Below, in pieces: positions 8,853 through 19,984 of a stretch of 64,000 nt of DNA; positions within the stretch are counted from its first letter, which is position 1; each line of letters starts with the position of its first letter. The stretch comes from Alteribacillus persepolensis (GTDB taxonomy: Bacteria > Bacillota > Bacilli > Bacillales > Marinococcaceae): NCBI RefSeq assembly GCF_900099605.1, contig NZ_FNDK01000001.1, forward strand, positions 124,001-188,000. The letters are read 5' to 3'. The notes below the pieces were generated by a model that saw only the letters and a program-made list of their open reading frames with translations, searched no databases and was not told the DNA's origin. Position numbers and translations under genes: made by a program.

Positions 8853-9371
8853 TTGCCTTTAACGCCGTTGGATATTCATAATAAGGAATTTACGAGAGGG
8901 TTTCGAGGGTACGATGAAGATGAAGTCAACGAATTTCTCGATCAAGTCATTAAAGATTATGAGAATGTTATCCGGGAGAAGAACGAGTTATTTGGTAAAG
9001 TGGATGAATTAGAAGAACGTTTAGAACATTTTTCGAACATAGAAGAAACGTTAAATAAGTCAATCCTTGTCGCGCAAGAGTCAGCAGAAGAAGTACGGCA
9101 AAATGCCAAAAAAGAAGCACAGCTTATCATCAAAGAAGCAGAAAAAAATGCGGATCGCATTATTAATGATGCCTTGAACAAATCACGAAAAATTGAACTA
9201 GAAATTGAAGAGTTGAAAAAGCAAGCATCTGTGTACCGGATGCGTTTTAAAATGTTAATTGAGGCACAGCTGGAAATGTTACATAATGATGATTGGGATC
9301 AAGTGGTGGATGGAAGTGAAGAAGAAAAACTAACAGTATCGAATGATGAGGCTTCTAATCAGCTTGACTAA
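8853..9371 (+). CDS. divIVA: Cell pole and septum protein DivIVA
   Basis: DivIVA recognises negatively curved membrane at poles and septa, and recruits MinJ/MinCD and sporulation proteins. The 172 residues begin MPLTPLDIHNKEFTRGFRGY, the membrane-binding cap with the conserved RGYDEDEVNEFLDQV, followed by a long coiled coil (to about residue 150). The start chosen is TTG 8853, six bases after AAAGGAGGTG. A GTG at 8844 lies inside that binding site and is unlikely to be used. The ileS promoter overlaps its 3' end. Confidence 0.97.
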   Translation: MPLTPLDIHNKEFTRGFRGYDEDEVNEFLDQVIKDYENVIREKNELFGKVDELEERLEHFSNIEETLNKSILVAQESAEEVRQNAKKEAQLIIKEAEKNADRIINDALNKSRKIELEIEELKKQASVYRMRFKMLIEAQLEMLHNDDWDQVVDGSEEEKLTVSNDEASNQLD

Positions 9372-9393
9372 CAAAGGAAGAATGTTCTATAAT
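9364..9393 (+). promoter_or_regulatory. Sigma-A promoter for the ileS leader
   Basis: TTGACT (9364-9369) and TATAAT (9388-9393) are 18 bases apart. The -35 overlaps the divIVA stop codon. The start of transcription would be near 9400, just before the T-box RNA. Confidence 0.75.
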
Positions 9394-9399
9394 TTTCTT

Positions 9400-9653
9400 C
9401 ACAAAACACGTTAAAAACGAAGAAAGGGACGCGCCGATTGTTACGTTTTCTTTAGCGAGCCGTGGATGGTGGGAGCACGGTGAAAAAGTCAATACGGACA
9501 TCACCCTGGAGTTTCGGAACCGAAGATGTTTTATCGAGAGGCTTCCGACGGTACATGCCGTTATCATGATGAGCCGATGTTGTACATACAGCATAACTAG
9601 GGTGGTACCGCGAGACCTTCTCGTCCCTAACAAGGGATAGAAGGTCTTTTTTT
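9400..9653 (+). ncRNA. T-box leader sensing uncharged tRNA-Ile
   Basis: T-box RNAs bind a specific tRNA and let transcription continue only when it is uncharged. The T-box core AGGGTGGTACCGCG is at 9599-9612; its GGTG segment pairs with the tRNA acceptor end. In the stem I region, GGATGGTGGGAGCACGG is typical. A specifier ATC, the isoleucine codon, lies at 9500-9502 before CCTGGAG. The terminator pairs AGACCTTCT (9613-9621) with AGAAGGTCT (9639-9647) before a T-run. The specifier matches the downstream gene ileS. Confidence 0.95.
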
Positions 9654-9708
9654 ATTGTAGGGCTGTAAACGATGAATAAACGTTTTAATAAACAGAAGGA
9701 GGAAAACG

Positions 9709-12477
9709 ATGAGCTATAAAGAAACACTATTAATGCCAAAAACAGCGTTTCCAATGCGAGGAAACCTGCCAAACCGTGAGCCGGAAAAGCAAAAAGAATG
9801 GGACGAACAAAACATTTATGAAAAGGTGCAGGAGCGGACGAAAGGACGTCCATTGTTTGTACTGCATGATGGACCGCCGTATGCAAACGGCGATATTCAT
9901 ATGGGGCATGCTTTAAATAAAATTTTAAAAGATATGATTGTCCGTTATAAATCAATGAACGGTTTTCACGCTCCATACGTTCCGGGATGGGACACACATG
10001 GTCTTCCAATTGAAACAGCGTTAACCAAAAAGAAGAAAATAGACCGTAAAAAAATGAGTGTTGCGGAGTTTCGAAAAGCATGCGAAGAGTATGCGCTTGA
10101 ACAACTCGACCGCCAGCGTGAACAGTTTAAGCGGTTAGGAGTACGGGGGGATTGGGACAACCCATACATTACATTGACAAAAGAATATGAAGCGCAGCAA
10201 ATTAAAGTGTTCGGAGAAATGGCGAAAAAAGGGTATATTTATAAGGGTAAAAAGCCTGTTTACTGGTCGCCGTCTTCAGAATCGGCGCTTGCAGAAGCAG
10301 AAATTGAGTACCACGACAAACGATCTCCTTCAATTTATGTCGCGTTTGACGTCAAAGATGGAAAAGCAACTTTAGACGGTGATGAAAAGTTTATTATCTG
10401 GACCACAACACCTTGGACGATTCCAGCTAACTTGGCTGTTACCGTTCATCCTGACCTCGATTATGCTGTTGTAAAGGTGAAAAATGAAAAATATGTGGTG
10501 GCAAAGGATCTCGTAGAAGATTTAGAACAAGAGCTGGAATGGGAAGAGGCAACTGTGCTGAAAACCGTAAAAGGACAAGAGCTTGAGCATGTAATGACGT
10601 CTCACCCTATTTACGGGCGGGACTCCCTTGTTATTCTAGGTGAACATGTTACCATCGATGCTGGTACAGGGTGTGTGCACACAGCACCTGGACATGGGGA
10701 AGATGACTATGTAGTCGGCCAGAAGTATGGATTAGAGACGCTGTGTCCAGTGGATGATAAGGGCTACTTTACAGGCGAAGCACCTGGATTTGAAGGAATG
10801 TTTTATGACGAAGCAAATAAGCCGATCACACAAAAGCTTGATGAATTAGGAGTGCTTTTAAAACTTCAGTTCATTACCCACTCGTATCCGCACGATTGGC
10901 GTACGAAAAAGCCGGTTATTTTCCGGGCCACTGCACAATGGTTTGCTTCTATTGACGACTTTCGGGATGATTTGCTAGAAGCAGTGAAAAGTGTTACATG
11001 GCTGCCAGAGTGGGGCGAAACACGCCTTTATAACATGGTAAGAGACAGAGGGGATTGGTGTATTTCCAGACAGCGCGCGTGGGGCGTGCCAATTCCGATT
11101 TTTTATGCTGAAGATGGTACAGAAATCGTAACCGATGAGACTATTACACATGTCTCCGAATTGTTCCGTCAGCATGGATCAAATATTTGGTTTGAATGGG
11201 ATACAAAAGACTTGCTGCCAGAAGGATTTACTTCATCACATAGTCCAAACGGTAAGTTTACCCGGGAAATGGATATTATGGATGTGTGGTTTGACAGTGG
11301 TTCATCTCATCAAGCGGTACTCGAAGAAAAGGATGGATTAGAGCGTCCGGCCGATATTTATCTGGAAGGGTCCGACCAGTACCGCGGCTGGTTTAATTCA
11401 TCGCTCTCCACCAGTGTAGCTGTTACTGGAAAAGCTCCATACAAAGCGATTATTAGTCACGGGTTCGCTTTAGATGGGGAAGGCAGAAAAATGAGTAAAT
11501 CAGTGGGCAATGTGGTTGTGCCAAATAACGTCATGAAACAGCTGGGAGCTGATATTTTACGGCTGTGGGTAGCTTCTGTAGATTATCAAGCTGACGTGCG
11601 CATTTCTGATAAGATTTTAAAACAAGTTGCAGAAGCGTATCGTAAACTGCGTAACACCTTCCGGTTCCTGCTTGGAAATCTTCATGATTTTGATCCAGCA
11701 AAACATCGCGTACAAGACGATGACTTGCCGGAATTGGACAAATACATGATGATAAAACTGCAAGATGTCATCAATCAGGCGAAAAAAGGCTATGATGACT
11801 ACCAGTTTGCTTCGGTATTTCACAGCGTCCATAATTTCTGTACGATTGACTTGAGTTCGTTTTATATGGATATTGCCAAAGACACGCTTTATATTGAAGC
11901 ACCGGACAGTGAAGAACGCCGTGCCATTCAAACGGTAATGTATGACACGCTTGTCGCACTTGTGCGTCTGGTATCACCGATTATTCCGCACACTGCCGAT
12001 GAAGTGTGGGCATTTATTCCAGGAGTTGAAGCAGAGAGTGTTCAATTGACTGATATGCCGCAAGAAAAGGATATTGAGTCATTTAACACGCTGAAAGAAA
12101 AATGGGACAAAATCATGGATGTGCGCGATGATGTGTTAAAAGCGTTAGAAAACGCAAGAAATGAAAAAGTAATCGGAAAGTCGTTAACGGCGTCTGTAAC
12201 ATTGTATCCAACACTTGAAGTAAAAAATATCTTAGAAGAAGCTGGCGATTTGGCGAAGCTCTTGATTGTATCTAACGCCGAAATCGGTGGAGCAAAAGAA
12301 AATGCGTCTGCTCGTGCAGAATCATTTGAATATGTAGCGGTTGATGTAAAACCGGCAGAAGGTGAAACGTGCGAAAGGTGCTGGACTGTTACAGAAAACG
12401 TAGGCAAAGATGAAAAACATCCTGGATTATGTGATAAATGTACCGATATTGTTAACACTCACTACAGCCACGTATAA
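9709..12477 (+). CDS. ileS: Isoleucyl-tRNA synthetase
   Basis: This class I enzyme charges tRNA-Ile with isoleucine and edits misactivated valine. The 922 residues contain the HIGH-type signature in [11 protein letters not shown] near residue 65 and the KMSKS loop in [10 protein letters not shown] near residue 597. The editing domain includes [16 protein letters not shown]-terminal zinc finger has two Cys pairs, CERCW and CDKC. This is the Bacillus-type IleS rather than the mupirocin-resistant eukaryote-like form. Expression is controlled by the T-box leader just upstream. Confidence 0.98.
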   Translation: MSYKETLLMPKTAFPMRGNLPNREPEKQKEWDEQNIYEKVQERTKGRPLFVLHDGPPYANGDIHMGHALNKILKDMIVRYKSMNGFHAPYVPGWDTHGLPIETALTKKKKIDRKKMSVAEFRKACEEYALEQLDRQREQFKRLGVRGDWDNPYITLTKEYEAQQIKVFGEMAKKGYIYKGKKPVYWSPSSESALAEAEIEYHDKRSPSIYVAFDVKDGKATLDGDEKFIIWTTTPWTIPANLAVTVHPDLDYAVVKVKNEKYVVAKDLVEDLEQELEWEEATVLKTVKGQELEHVMTSHPIYGRDSLVILGEHVTIDAGTGCVHTAPGHGEDDYVVGQKYGLETLCPVDDKGYFTGEAPGFEGMFYDEANKPITQKLDELGVLLKLQFITHSYPHDWRTKKPVIFRATAQWFASIDDFRDDLLEAVKSVTWLPEWGETRLYNMVRDRGDWCISRQRAWGVPIPIFYAEDGTEIVTDETITHVSELFRQHGSNIWFEWDTKDLLPEGFTSSHSPNGKFTREMDIMDVWFDSGSSHQAVLEEKDGLERPADIYLEGSDQYRGWFNSSLSTSVAVTGKAPYKAIISHGFALDGEGRKMSKSVGNVVVPNNVMKQLGADILRLWVASVDYQADVRISDKILKQVAEAYRKLRNTFRFLLGNLHDFDPAKHRVQDDDLPELDKYMMIKLQDVINQAKKGYDDYQFASVFHSVHNFCTIDLSSFYMDIAKDTLYIEAPDSEERRAIQTVMYDTLVALVRLVSPIIPHTADEVWAFIPGVEAESVQLTDMPQEKDIESFNTLKEKWDKIMDVRDDVLKALENARNEKVIGKSLTASVTLYPTLEVKNILEEAGDLAKLLIVSNAEIGGAKENASARAESFEYVAVDVKPAEGETCERCWTVTENVGKDEKHPGLCDKCTDIVNTHYSHV

Positions 12478-12484
12478 GTTAAAC

Positions 12485-12527
12485 ATCCGGAAGCTGTGCG
12501 TACGGCATGGTTTCCGGATACTTTTTA
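12485..12527 (+). terminator. Rho-independent terminator after ileS
   Basis: ATCCGGAA (12485-12492) pairs with TTCCGGAT (12512-12519), followed by ACTTTTT. B. subtilis has ylyA here; no such gene is present. Confidence 0.8.
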
Positions 12528-12577
12528 AATAATTGCCGAATTTCTCGGTGAACATAAAGAGCAGGGTGGATGGTAGG

Positions 12578-13054
12578 ATGGTCATTTTATGGTATTATTT
12601 GTTAAGTATAGTGGTTATTGGTATTGACCAATTAACGAAATATCTCGTAGCAGAACATATGGAAATAGGGGAAAGCATCGAAGTTATTTCCGGCTTTCTT
12701 TATTTAACGTCCCATCGCAATGCCGGCGCTGCATTTGGAATTTTGCAAGGACAGATGTGGCTGTTTTTTATCGTGACCGTCATCGTTATTATTGCGGTGA
12801 TTTATCATTTGCATAAATATGCAAATGACAGCGGCGTTACAGGTATTTCACTTGCACTCATTTTAGGTGGTGCCATCGGCAATTTTATTGACCGGTTAAT
12901 GTTTGGAGAAGTTGTTGATTTTTTTGATGTCTATATTTTTTCATATAATTATCCTATTTTTAATATTGCAGATTCAGCTCTTGTGGCGGGAGTTATTCTC
13001 TTGATCATGAAAATGATAAGAGACGAATGGAAAGAAAAGAGGAAAAAAGCATGA
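12578..13054 (+). CDS. lspA: Prolipoprotein signal peptidase LspA
   Basis: LspA is the membrane aspartic protease that cuts signal peptides from lipid-modified prolipoproteins. The start chosen is ATG 12578 (MVILWYYLLS), eight bases after GGGTGG, giving 158 residues and four membrane segments. An upstream start at 12533 would add 15 polar residues and has a poorer site. The catalytic aspartates are expected in GGAIGNFIDRL and in FNIADSAL. The conserved segments DQLTKYLV and SHRNAGAAFG are also present. Its stop overlaps the start of the rluD-type gene by four bases. Confidence 0.96.
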   Translation: MVILWYYLLSIVVIGIDQLTKYLVAEHMEIGESIEVISGFLYLTSHRNAGAAFGILQGQMWLFFIVTVIVIIAVIYHLHKYANDSGVTGISLALILGGAIGNFIDRLMFGEVVDFFDVYIFSYNYPIFNIADSALVAGVILLIMKMIRDEWKEKRKKA

Positions 13055-13962
13055 ACAAACGCGAATGGATCGTTCAACAAGATGATGAGCAGATACGGAT
13101 TGATAAATTTCTTTCTCAAAAACACAAGGAATCACGTACGGCTGTACAAGCATGGATTAAAGAAGGAAATGTGCTGGTAAACGGAAAAAATGTAAAAAGC
13201 AATTATATTGTCCAAGAAGGGGACGTTATTGTCGTATATGTAAAAAAGGCGGAAGAACCCAATATTCAGGCGGAAAACATCGCGCTTGATATCCGCTATG
13301 AGGACCAAGATATTGTAGTGGTGAATAAGCCGAGAGGAATGGTGGTGCACCCAGCACCTGGTCATTATTCGGGAACGCTTGTAAATGCACTGTTGTACCA
13401 TTGCCAGGATCTCTCTGGTATTAACGGAGAATTGCGTCCAGGTATTGTGCATCGCATAGATAAAGACACGACTGGTTTATTGGTGGCGGCTAAACACGAT
13501 AAGGCACACGAGCACTTAAGTAATCAACTGCAAAACAAAAAGATAGAGCGCGTATACCGCGCGGTTGTACATGGAGACATTCCACATGATCACGGGACGG
13601 TTGATGCTCCGATTGGAAGAGATCCAAAAGACCGACAAAAAATGGCGGTAACAGAAAAAAATGCCAAAGAAGCAGTAACGCATTTTAATGTTCTAGAGCG
13701 CTGGAATGACTATACGTATATTGAATGTAAACTTGAAACAGGAAGAACTCACCAAATTCGTGTGCACATGGCTTATATTCGCCACCCAGTAGCAGGGGAT
13801 CCAAAATACGGACGCCAAAAAACGCTTCCTATCCAAGGACAAGCTTTGCATGCTGGAAAGCTGGGTTTTTTGCATCCAGCTAAAGATGAGTATATGGAGT
13901 TTGAAGCACCTCTGCCTGATGATATGTCAAAAATCATTGCTGGTTTGCAAAAAAAGTATTGA
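13051..13962 (+). CDS. rluD: RluD-family pseudouridine synthase (YlyB)
   Basis: RluA/RluD-family enzymes convert uridines in 23S rRNA to pseudouridine. The 303 residues have an N-terminal S4 RNA-binding domain (residues 10-70) and a catalytic domain. The catalytic aspartate lies in the motif HRIDKDTTGLLV. TGRTHQIRVH is a further family segment. The start ATG 13051 follows AAAGAGGAAA and overlaps the lspA stop in an ATGA; a longer frame from 13027 is less likely. The precise rRNA sites modified cannot be read from sequence. The pyr promoter overlaps its stop codon. Confidence 0.93.
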   Translation: MNKREWIVQQDDEQIRIDKFLSQKHKESRTAVQAWIKEGNVLVNGKNVKSNYIVQEGDVIVVYVKKAEEPNIQAENIALDIRYEDQDIVVVNKPRGMVVHPAPGHYSGTLVNALLYHCQDLSGINGELRPGIVHRIDKDTTGLLVAAKHDKAHEHLSNQLQNKKIERVYRAVVHGDIPHDHGTVDAPIGRDPKDRQKMAVTEKNAKEAVTHFNVLERWNDYTYIECKLETGRTHQIRVHMAYIRHPVAGDPKYGRQKTLPIQGQALHAGKLGFLHPAKDEYMEFEAPLPDDMSKIIAGLQKKY

Positions 13963-13987
13963 CCTTTCATGGGTAGTTTGCGATAAT
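13959..13987 (+). promoter_or_regulatory. Sigma-A promoter of the pyr operon
   Basis: TTGACC (13959-13964) and GATAAT (13982-13987) are exactly 17 bases apart, with a TG just before the -10. The -35 overlaps the upstream stop codon. The first PyrR attenuator begins about 20 bases downstream. Confidence 0.8.
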
Positions 13988-14009
13988 CAGTTACAAGATA
14001 AAAATAATG

Positions 14010-14742
<733 letters not shown>

Positions 14743-14750
14743 AGAACACC

Positions 14751-14871
14751 TCTTTAAATCAGTCCAGAGAGGCTGAAAAGGGGTATAAATCAAGCAGGGT
14801 TGGACAATGCTCATGTTCTTATCCGCTTGTCATTTGTACCTCTTTGTCCTCTTAGGGCAGGGAGTTTTTTT
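14751..14871 (+). promoter_or_regulatory. PyrR attenuator 2, between pyrR and pyrP
   Basis: The binding loop AGTCCAGAGAGGCT (14761-14774) matches the PyrR consensus perfectly. The terminator stem pairs CTCTTTGTCCT (14840-14850) with AGGGCAGGGAG (14854-14864), partly through G-U pairs, and is followed by seven T residues. Confidence 0.92.
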
Positions 14872-14955
14872 ATGCCGGTGATAAGGCGAGGGAAACTTCT
14901 TGCAGCTGTGAGGAAGCGACAAACACAGAAAGAACCATAACGGGAGGGACAAAGG

Positions 14956-16296
14956 ATGGAAAACGAAACAAAATTACAGATTCACGAAGTACCCAAATGG
15001 AACCAGTGGCTGATTTTAAGCTTGCAGCACTTGTTTGCCATGTTTGGAGCAACGATTCTTGTGCCTGTATTAACCGGATTAAGTCCAGCCATTGCTCTTA
15101 TATCAAGCGGGGTAGGAACAATTGCTTATTTAATTGTGACAAAAGGGCAGATTCCGGCTTACCTTGGCTCATCATTTGCTTTTATTATGCCGGTTATTGC
15201 AGCGATGTCTATTGGCGGACCAGAAGGCGTTATGATAGGGACATTTACAGCTGGTGTCATTTACGGCATTACAGCATTGCTGATTAAAACGACAGGTGTC
15301 AAATGGCTGATGAATCTATTGCCGCCAATCGTTGTTGGTCCGGTTATCATGGTCATTGGTTTGGGACTGGCAAGTACAGCAATTGAGATGGCTATGAACT
15401 TTGACGAAGAAACCGGCACATACATCGATCCGATGCTGCACTTTAGTGTTGCGCTTACTACACTATTTATCACAATTGTCGCATCGGTCTATTTTAAAGG
15501 CTTCTTTAATCTCATTCCTATTTTGTTTGGTATTGTCGGTGGATACACAGTGGCTGCTTGGCTTGGTCTGGTGGACTTTGCAGAAGTTGCTGAAGCACCG
15601 TGGTTCAGAGTTCCTGACTTTGTTACTCCATTTGCTACATTCGACCCGCAGTGGTCTTGGAGCATTGTTGCTATTATGGCACCGATTGCGGTAGTGACGA
15701 TTGCCGAGCATATTGGTGATCAAATGGTGTTAAGTAAAGTAGCTGGAAAAAACTTTGTCAAACAACCAGGTTTACACCGCTCGATTCTTGGTGATGGGAT
15801 AGCAACCATCATCGCATCACTTGTAGGCGGTCCTCCTAACACTACGTATGGTGAAAACATTGGCGTCTTAGCCATCACGAGAGTGTTTAGCGTGTTTGTC
15901 ATCGGCGGCGCAGGAGTGCTTGCGATACTGTTTGGCTTTATCGGAAAAGTTGAAGCATTAATTGCCAGTATCCCCGGAGCAGTCATGGGCGGCGTCTCAA
16001 TTTTGCTCTTTGGTATCATTGCTTCCTCTGGAATGCGGATGTTAATTGACAATCAAATTGACTTTGGTGTGAAACGAAACTTGATTATTGCGTCTGTCAT
16101 TTTGGTTACAGGCATTGGCGGCGCATTCATACAAATTGGTGATACGTTAGAGATCGCCGGTATGGCACTAGCAACACTTTTTGGCATTGTTCTGCACGCT
16201 ATTTTGCCTGGAAAAGAACACGGACAAGGAAATGGAAAGATGTTTGGTTCCCTTCACGAACAGGTAAGAGAAAACAATAACGACCGTGCTGCATAA
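14956..16296 (+). CDS. pyrP: Uracil permease
   Basis: PyrP is a proton-coupled uracil importer of the UraA/NCS2 family in the cytoplasmic membrane. The 446 residues are strongly hydrophobic with the family's many membrane spans. Typical segments are QHLFAMFGATILVP near the N-terminus and the substrate-site region AEHIGDQMVLSKV. GGPPNTTYGENIG and the following hydrophobic stretch are also typical. A GGGAGGGAC site precedes the ATG. It is the second gene of the pyr operon, with its own PyrR attenuator. Confidence 0.97.
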   Translation: MENETKLQIHEVPKWNQWLILSLQHLFAMFGATILVPVLTGLSPAIALISSGVGTIAYLIVTKGQIPAYLGSSFAFIMPVIAAMSIGGPEGVMIGTFTAGVIYGITALLIKTTGVKWLMNLLPPIVVGPVIMVIGLGLASTAIEMAMNFDEETGTYIDPMLHFSVALTTLFITIVASVYFKGFFNLIPILFGIVGGYTVAAWLGLVDFAEVAEAPWFRVPDFVTPFATFDPQWSWSIVAIMAPIAVVTIAEHIGDQMVLSKVAGKNFVKQPGLHRSILGDGIATIIASLVGGPPNTTYGENIGVLAITRVFSVFVIGGAGVLAILFGFIGKVEALIASIPGAVMGGVSILLFGIIASSGMRMLIDNQIDFGVKRNLIIASVILVTGIGGAFIQIGDTLEIAGMALATLFGIVLHAILPGKEHGQGNGKMFGSLHEQVRENNNDRAA

Positions 16297-16304
16297 ACGA
16301 CATC

Positions 16305-16445
16305 CTTTAAAAGAGTACAGAGAGACTCTCAAGGGTGAACGTACAGAAGCTAGAGGGACAATACACAGGCGACGTGTACTGTCTTAGCTCTGGCTGATAA
16401 AGCTGTATGTATCCCCCCTGGAGAGTATCTTCAGGGGGGTTTTTA
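16305..16445 (+). promoter_or_regulatory. PyrR attenuator 3, between pyrP and pyrB, with a divergent binding loop
   Basis: The expected binding loop reads AGTACAGAGAGACT (16314-16327). It departs from the consensus ARUCCNGNGAGGYU at two stem positions: C to A and G to A. The terminator is strong: CCCCCCTG (16413-16420) pairs with CAGGGGGG (16432-16439) before a T-run. The architecture is that of the other two attenuators, but PyrR affinity may differ. Confidence 0.8.
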
Positions 16446-16658
16446 TATGATGGAAAGCAGGGCATTTTCGCATGGGTGAGTCATTGATGCAGTGAACGTT
16501 TTGAGGCAGTTCCTATACGTCCAGCACGGCTGCCGCCTGTACCTAAAGACTTAGTGACAGCCGCGTTTTCTTTAGAAATGAATGCTGGCAGCAGTGAAGC
16601 AAAAACATGGGATTGGATGGTTTTTTCATAAACATTTCGATGGGGAGATGATGGTGGA
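16446..16658 (+). other. Leader between attenuator 3 and pyrB, with an extra hairpin
   Basis: About 210 bases separate the attenuator terminator from pyrB. CGGCTG (16527-16532) can pair with CAGCCG (16558-16563) around a loop that contains CTAA/TTAG pairing, and TTTTCTTT follows. No credible small gene was found. The function is unknown; the hairpin may be chance or a weak second terminator. Confidence 0.4.
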
Positions 16659-17603
16659 ATGATGATGCAGACTGAACTGGAAAGAAAATGGGAGCGATGT
16701 AAACCGGCACACGTATTAACAGTAGAAGACTGGAGTGTTTCAGAGATTCACAGCATACTGGATGCAGCAGAAACTCTGTCACATGCGCCAAAGCAGTTTT
16801 CTGGCAGGGGCTTGTTTGCGGCTAATCTATTTTTTGAGCCGAGTACACGCACAAAAATAAGTTTTGAAGCTGCTGAAAAAACACTGGGACTGGATGTTCT
16901 TCCTTTTGAAGCTGATACATCAAGCGTAAAAAAAGGAGAAACATTATACGATACGGTAAAAACACTGGAGAGTATCGGAGCTGATGTTGTGGTGATCCGA
17001 CATAGCAAAGAGCGCTATTTTGATGAACTTCGCGATAAAATCAACATCCCGATTATTAATGGCGGTGATGGCTGCGGGCATCATCCAACCCAATCTTTTC
17101 TCGATCTGCTGACGATAAAACAGGAATTTGGACAATTTAACGGCTTAAACATTGTCATTGCTGGTGATATTTTTCACAGCCGTGTGGCCAGGTCCAATCT
17201 CGATGTGCTGGAACGCTTAGGTGCAAATGTTTATGTGAGCGGACCAAAAGAGTGGATGTCAAAGGAGTTAATGAGTCGGTATGTAACAATGGATCAAGCA
17301 ATGGAAATGGCAGATATTATGATGCTGCTTCGTATCCAGCATGAGCGTCACGCAGTAAAAATGGTTGCTGGTCCTGGTGAGTACCACAAACTCTATGGGT
17401 TGACCGCACAAAGAGAAAAGAAGATGAAGAAACATAGCATCATTATGCATCCAGCTCCTATCAATCGCAACGTAGAAATTGCCGATGAGCTTGTTGAATG
17501 CAAACGTTCGAGAATCTTTAAGCAAATGAAAAATGGTGTATTTGTACGAATGGCCGTGTTAAAGCACGTTCTTGACCAACATAAAGGAGGATTTTTTCAA
17601 TGA
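16659..17603 (+). CDS. pyrB: Aspartate carbamoyltransferase catalytic subunit
   Basis: PyrB joins carbamoyl phosphate and aspartate to give carbamoyl-aspartate, the committed step of pyrimidine synthesis. The carbamoyl-phosphate site [13 protein letters not shown] is near residue 55. The segment [18 protein letters not shown] and the aspartate-binding [10 protein letters not shown] are present. The 314 residues are slightly longer than the roughly 304 of B. subtilis. Three ATG codons in a row (16659, 16662, 16665) leave the exact start uncertain. No regulatory subunit gene follows, as expected for Bacilli. The stop overlaps pyrC by four bases. Confidence 0.97.
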   Translation: MMMQTELERKWERCKPAHVLTVEDWSVSEIHSILDAAETLSHAPKQFSGRGLFAANLFFEPSTRTKISFEAAEKTLGLDVLPFEADTSSVKKGETLYDTVKTLESIGADVVVIRHSKERYFDELRDKINIPIINGGDGCGHHPTQSFLDLLTIKQEFGQFNGLNIVIAGDIFHSRVARSNLDVLERLGANVYVSGPKEWMSKELMSRYVTMDQAMEMADIMMLLRIQHERHAVKMVAGPGEYHKLYGLTAQREKKMKKHSIIMHPAPINRNVEIADELVECKRSRIFKQMKNGVFVRMAVLKHVLDQHKGGFFQ

Positions 17604-18886
17604 ATGGATGGATTATCGGTGCAACGGTATTTACAGAGAATGAAGAATTGGAAAATAACGATGTGTATATTGAAAATGGCATGATTAAAGAAGTAGCACA
17701 AGCACCAGAACATGCTGATGTGTTGTTGCGCGCGCATGGCAAACTGCTTTCCCCGGGATTTATCGATGTGCATGTTCATCTGCGTGAGCCAGGCGGGGAA
17801 CATAAAGAAACGATTGAAACAGGAACCAAAGCTGCAGCTAAAGGCGGTTTTACAACGGTATGTCCCATGCCCAATACCCGTCCAGTACCTGATACAGCAC
17901 AGGAAATGAAAAACCTCTATGCACGCATCAAACAACACGCACATGTTCATGTGCTTCCGTATGCAGCCATTACAACCCGTCAGCTCGGCAAAGAGCGAAC
18001 TGATTTTGAAAGGTTAAAACAGGCAGGAGCCTTTGCTTTTACAGATGATGGTGTCGGAGTACAAGATGCTTCGACGATGCTTAAAGCGATGAAAGAGGCG
18101 GCTCGAATGGATATGCCGATTGTTGCTCACTGTGAGGAGAATACGCTTGTTAATAAAGGAAGTGTGCACGAAGGGGATTTTTCAAAAAAACAAGGTATCA
18201 ACGGTATTCCGTCTGCTGCCGAATCGGTACATATCGCAAGAGACGTTCTATTAGCTGAAGCGTCTGGTGTTCATTATCATGTTTGCCACGTGAGCACAAA
18301 AGAGTCTGTTCGTGTGATTCGCGATGCTAAAAAAGCAGGCATCCATGTGACCGCAGAAGTAACACCACATCATTTGCTGCTGACAGACGAAGATATTCCT
18401 GGATTAGATGCAAATTTTAAAATGAATCCACCGCTTCGCAGCAACGAAGATCGGCAGGCATTGCTAGAAGGATGGCTGGATGGAACGATTGATTTCATTG
18501 CGACCGATCATGCTCCTCATGCTAAAGAAGAAAAAGACGTTGGCATGGAAAAGGCACCGTTTGGAATTACTGGATTGGAAACAGCTTTCCCATTGTTATA
18601 CAAACACTTGGTGAAAAAAGGCGTATGCAGTCTCGAGCAGCTGCTAGCCGGATTGACAAAAAAGCCGGCTTCGGTATTTAACCTCTCAAAAGGTGTCATC
18701 GCACCTGGAAAGCCGGCAGATATCACATTCATTGATTTGGATAAAGAGGAAACAGTGGATCCTCACACGTTTGTCTCAAAAGGGAAAAACACTCCGTTTA
18801 CAGGGTGGAGCATAAAAGGAATGCCTGTTGCTACTATGGTTTCTGGCAAAATCGTGTACGAAAAGGAAGGAGCATATCAATCATGA
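17600..18886 (+). CDS. pyrC: Dihydroorotase
   Basis: PyrC closes carbamoyl-aspartate to dihydroorotate. It is a zinc amidohydrolase of the 428-residue class I type. The metal-binding HVHLREPG is near residue 58. Further metal ligands lie in PIVAHCEE and YHVCHVST, and the catalytic aspartate is in IATDHAPH. The start follows AAAGGAGGATTTTTTCA and overlaps the pyrB stop. The end overlaps carA in an ATGA, which points to translational coupling. Confidence 0.98.
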   Translation: MNGWIIGATVFTENEELENNDVYIENGMIKEVAQAPEHADVLLRAHGKLLSPGFIDVHVHLREPGGEHKETIETGTKAAAKGGFTTVCPMPNTRPVPDTAQEMKNLYARIKQHAHVHVLPYAAITTRQLGKERTDFERLKQAGAFAFTDDGVGVQDASTMLKAMKEAARMDMPIVAHCEENTLVNKGSVHEGDFSKKQGINGIPSAAESVHIARDVLLAEASGVHYHVCHVSTKESVRVIRDAKKAGIHVTAEVTPHHLLLTDEDIPGLDANFKMNPPLRSNEDRQALLEGWLDGTIDFIATDHAPHAKEEKDVGMEKAPFGITGLETAFPLLYKHLVKKGVCSLEQLLAGLTKKPASVFNLSKGVIAPGKPADITFIDLDKEETVDPHTFVSKGKNTPFTGWSIKGMPVATMVSGKIVYEKEGAYQS

Positions 18887-19965
18887 AACGCAAATTAGTT
18901 TTAGAAGATGGCACAGTATTTATTGGAGAAGCACTCGGAAGTGAACGTGAAATATCCGGTGAAGTCGTATTTAATACAAGCATGACAGGATATCAAGAAA
19001 TTCTTTCAGACCCTTCTTATTGCGATCAAATTATTACATTAACGTATCCTCTCATTGGCAACTACGGTGTTAATCGTGATGACTTTGAAACATTGAATCC
19101 GTCAGCCGGGGGGTTGATTGTACGAGAATCTGCTGCTCACCCTAGTAACTTTCGCAGTGCGCAGTCGCTCGACCAATGGTTAAAAGACAAAAATATTCCA
19201 GCAATATGCGGCATCGATACGAGAATGCTGACACGTTTAATACGAAACCAAGGAACACTGAACGGACGAATTTGCCACGAAAAAGCCGATGAGAAAGAAG
19301 TATTGGAAGAGTTGCAAGCTTTTCAGCCGTCCAAAGATAAAGTAAAAAAGGTATCAACTAAAAATGCATATCACGCACCTGGTTCAGGCCGGCGGGTAGT
19401 TCTTATGGATTATGGCGCCAAACACGGTATTGCCCGAAATTTAATTGAACGCGGCTGTGATGTATTTGTTTTGCCCTTTAACGCCACGGCTGATGATATT
19501 CGTGCCTTCAATCCAGACGGCATCATGTTAAGTAACGGGCCGGGAGATCCATCGGATGTGGCGCAAGCAAGTGAAACCATTAAAGAATTGCTTGGTGAAA
19601 TACCGATTTTTGGTATTTGTCTTGGTCATCAATTGCTCTGTCTGGCTGCGGGAGCCCGTTCATCAAAGCTGAAATTTGGACATCGCGGCGGAAATCATCC
19701 TGTCAAAGATGTTCGTACAGGACGAGTAGATATTACGTCACAAAACCACGGATATACGATTGACCGGGACTCATTAATGGGTACAGATTTACAGCTGACA
19801 CATGTCAATGTCAATGACGGCACTGTAGAAGGGGTTGCTCATCACCATTACCCTGCATTTAGCGTGCAATATCATCCGGAAGCAAGTCCAGGCCCGAATG
19901 ACTCCAACGATTTATTTGATGACTTTATTACCCTCATGGATAAACAGAAAACGGTAATTAGCTAA
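18883..19965 (+). CDS. carA: Carbamoyl-phosphate synthase, small (glutaminase) subunit, pyrimidine type
   Basis: The small subunit releases ammonia from glutamine and channels it to the large subunit. The 360 residues contain the class I glutamine amidotransferase motif [14 protein letters not shown] with the catalytic Cys. The catalytic His and Glu lie in [12 protein letters not shown]. The start ATG 18883 ([13 protein letters not shown]) follows AAGGAAGGAGC; the frame is open 26 codons further up, inside pyrC, but without support. In B. subtilis this gene is called pyrAA; the arginine pathway there has a separate copy. Confidence 0.97.
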   Translation: MKRKLVLEDGTVFIGEALGSEREISGEVVFNTSMTGYQEILSDPSYCDQIITLTYPLIGNYGVNRDDFETLNPSAGGLIVRESAAHPSNFRSAQSLDQWLKDKNIPAICGIDTRMLTRLIRNQGTLNGRICHEKADEKEVLEELQAFQPSKDKVKKVSTKNAYHAPGSGRRVVLMDYGAKHGIARNLIERGCDVFVLPFNATADDIRAFNPDGIMLSNGPGDPSDVAQASETIKELLGEIPIFGICLGHQLLCLAAGARSSKLKFGHRGGNHPVKDVRTGRVDITSQNHGYTIDRDSLMGTDLQLTHVNVNDGTVEGVAHHHYPAFSVQYHPEASPGPNDSNDLFDDFITLMDKQKTVIS

Positions 19966-19984
19966 ACGAAAAGGAGAGAGGATC

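Noticed and set aside
18805-18882. An upstream start for carA inside pyrC
   Set aside because: It lacks a binding site and family similarity; ATG 18883 follows AAGGAAGGAGC and overlaps the pyrC stop as elsewhere in the operon.
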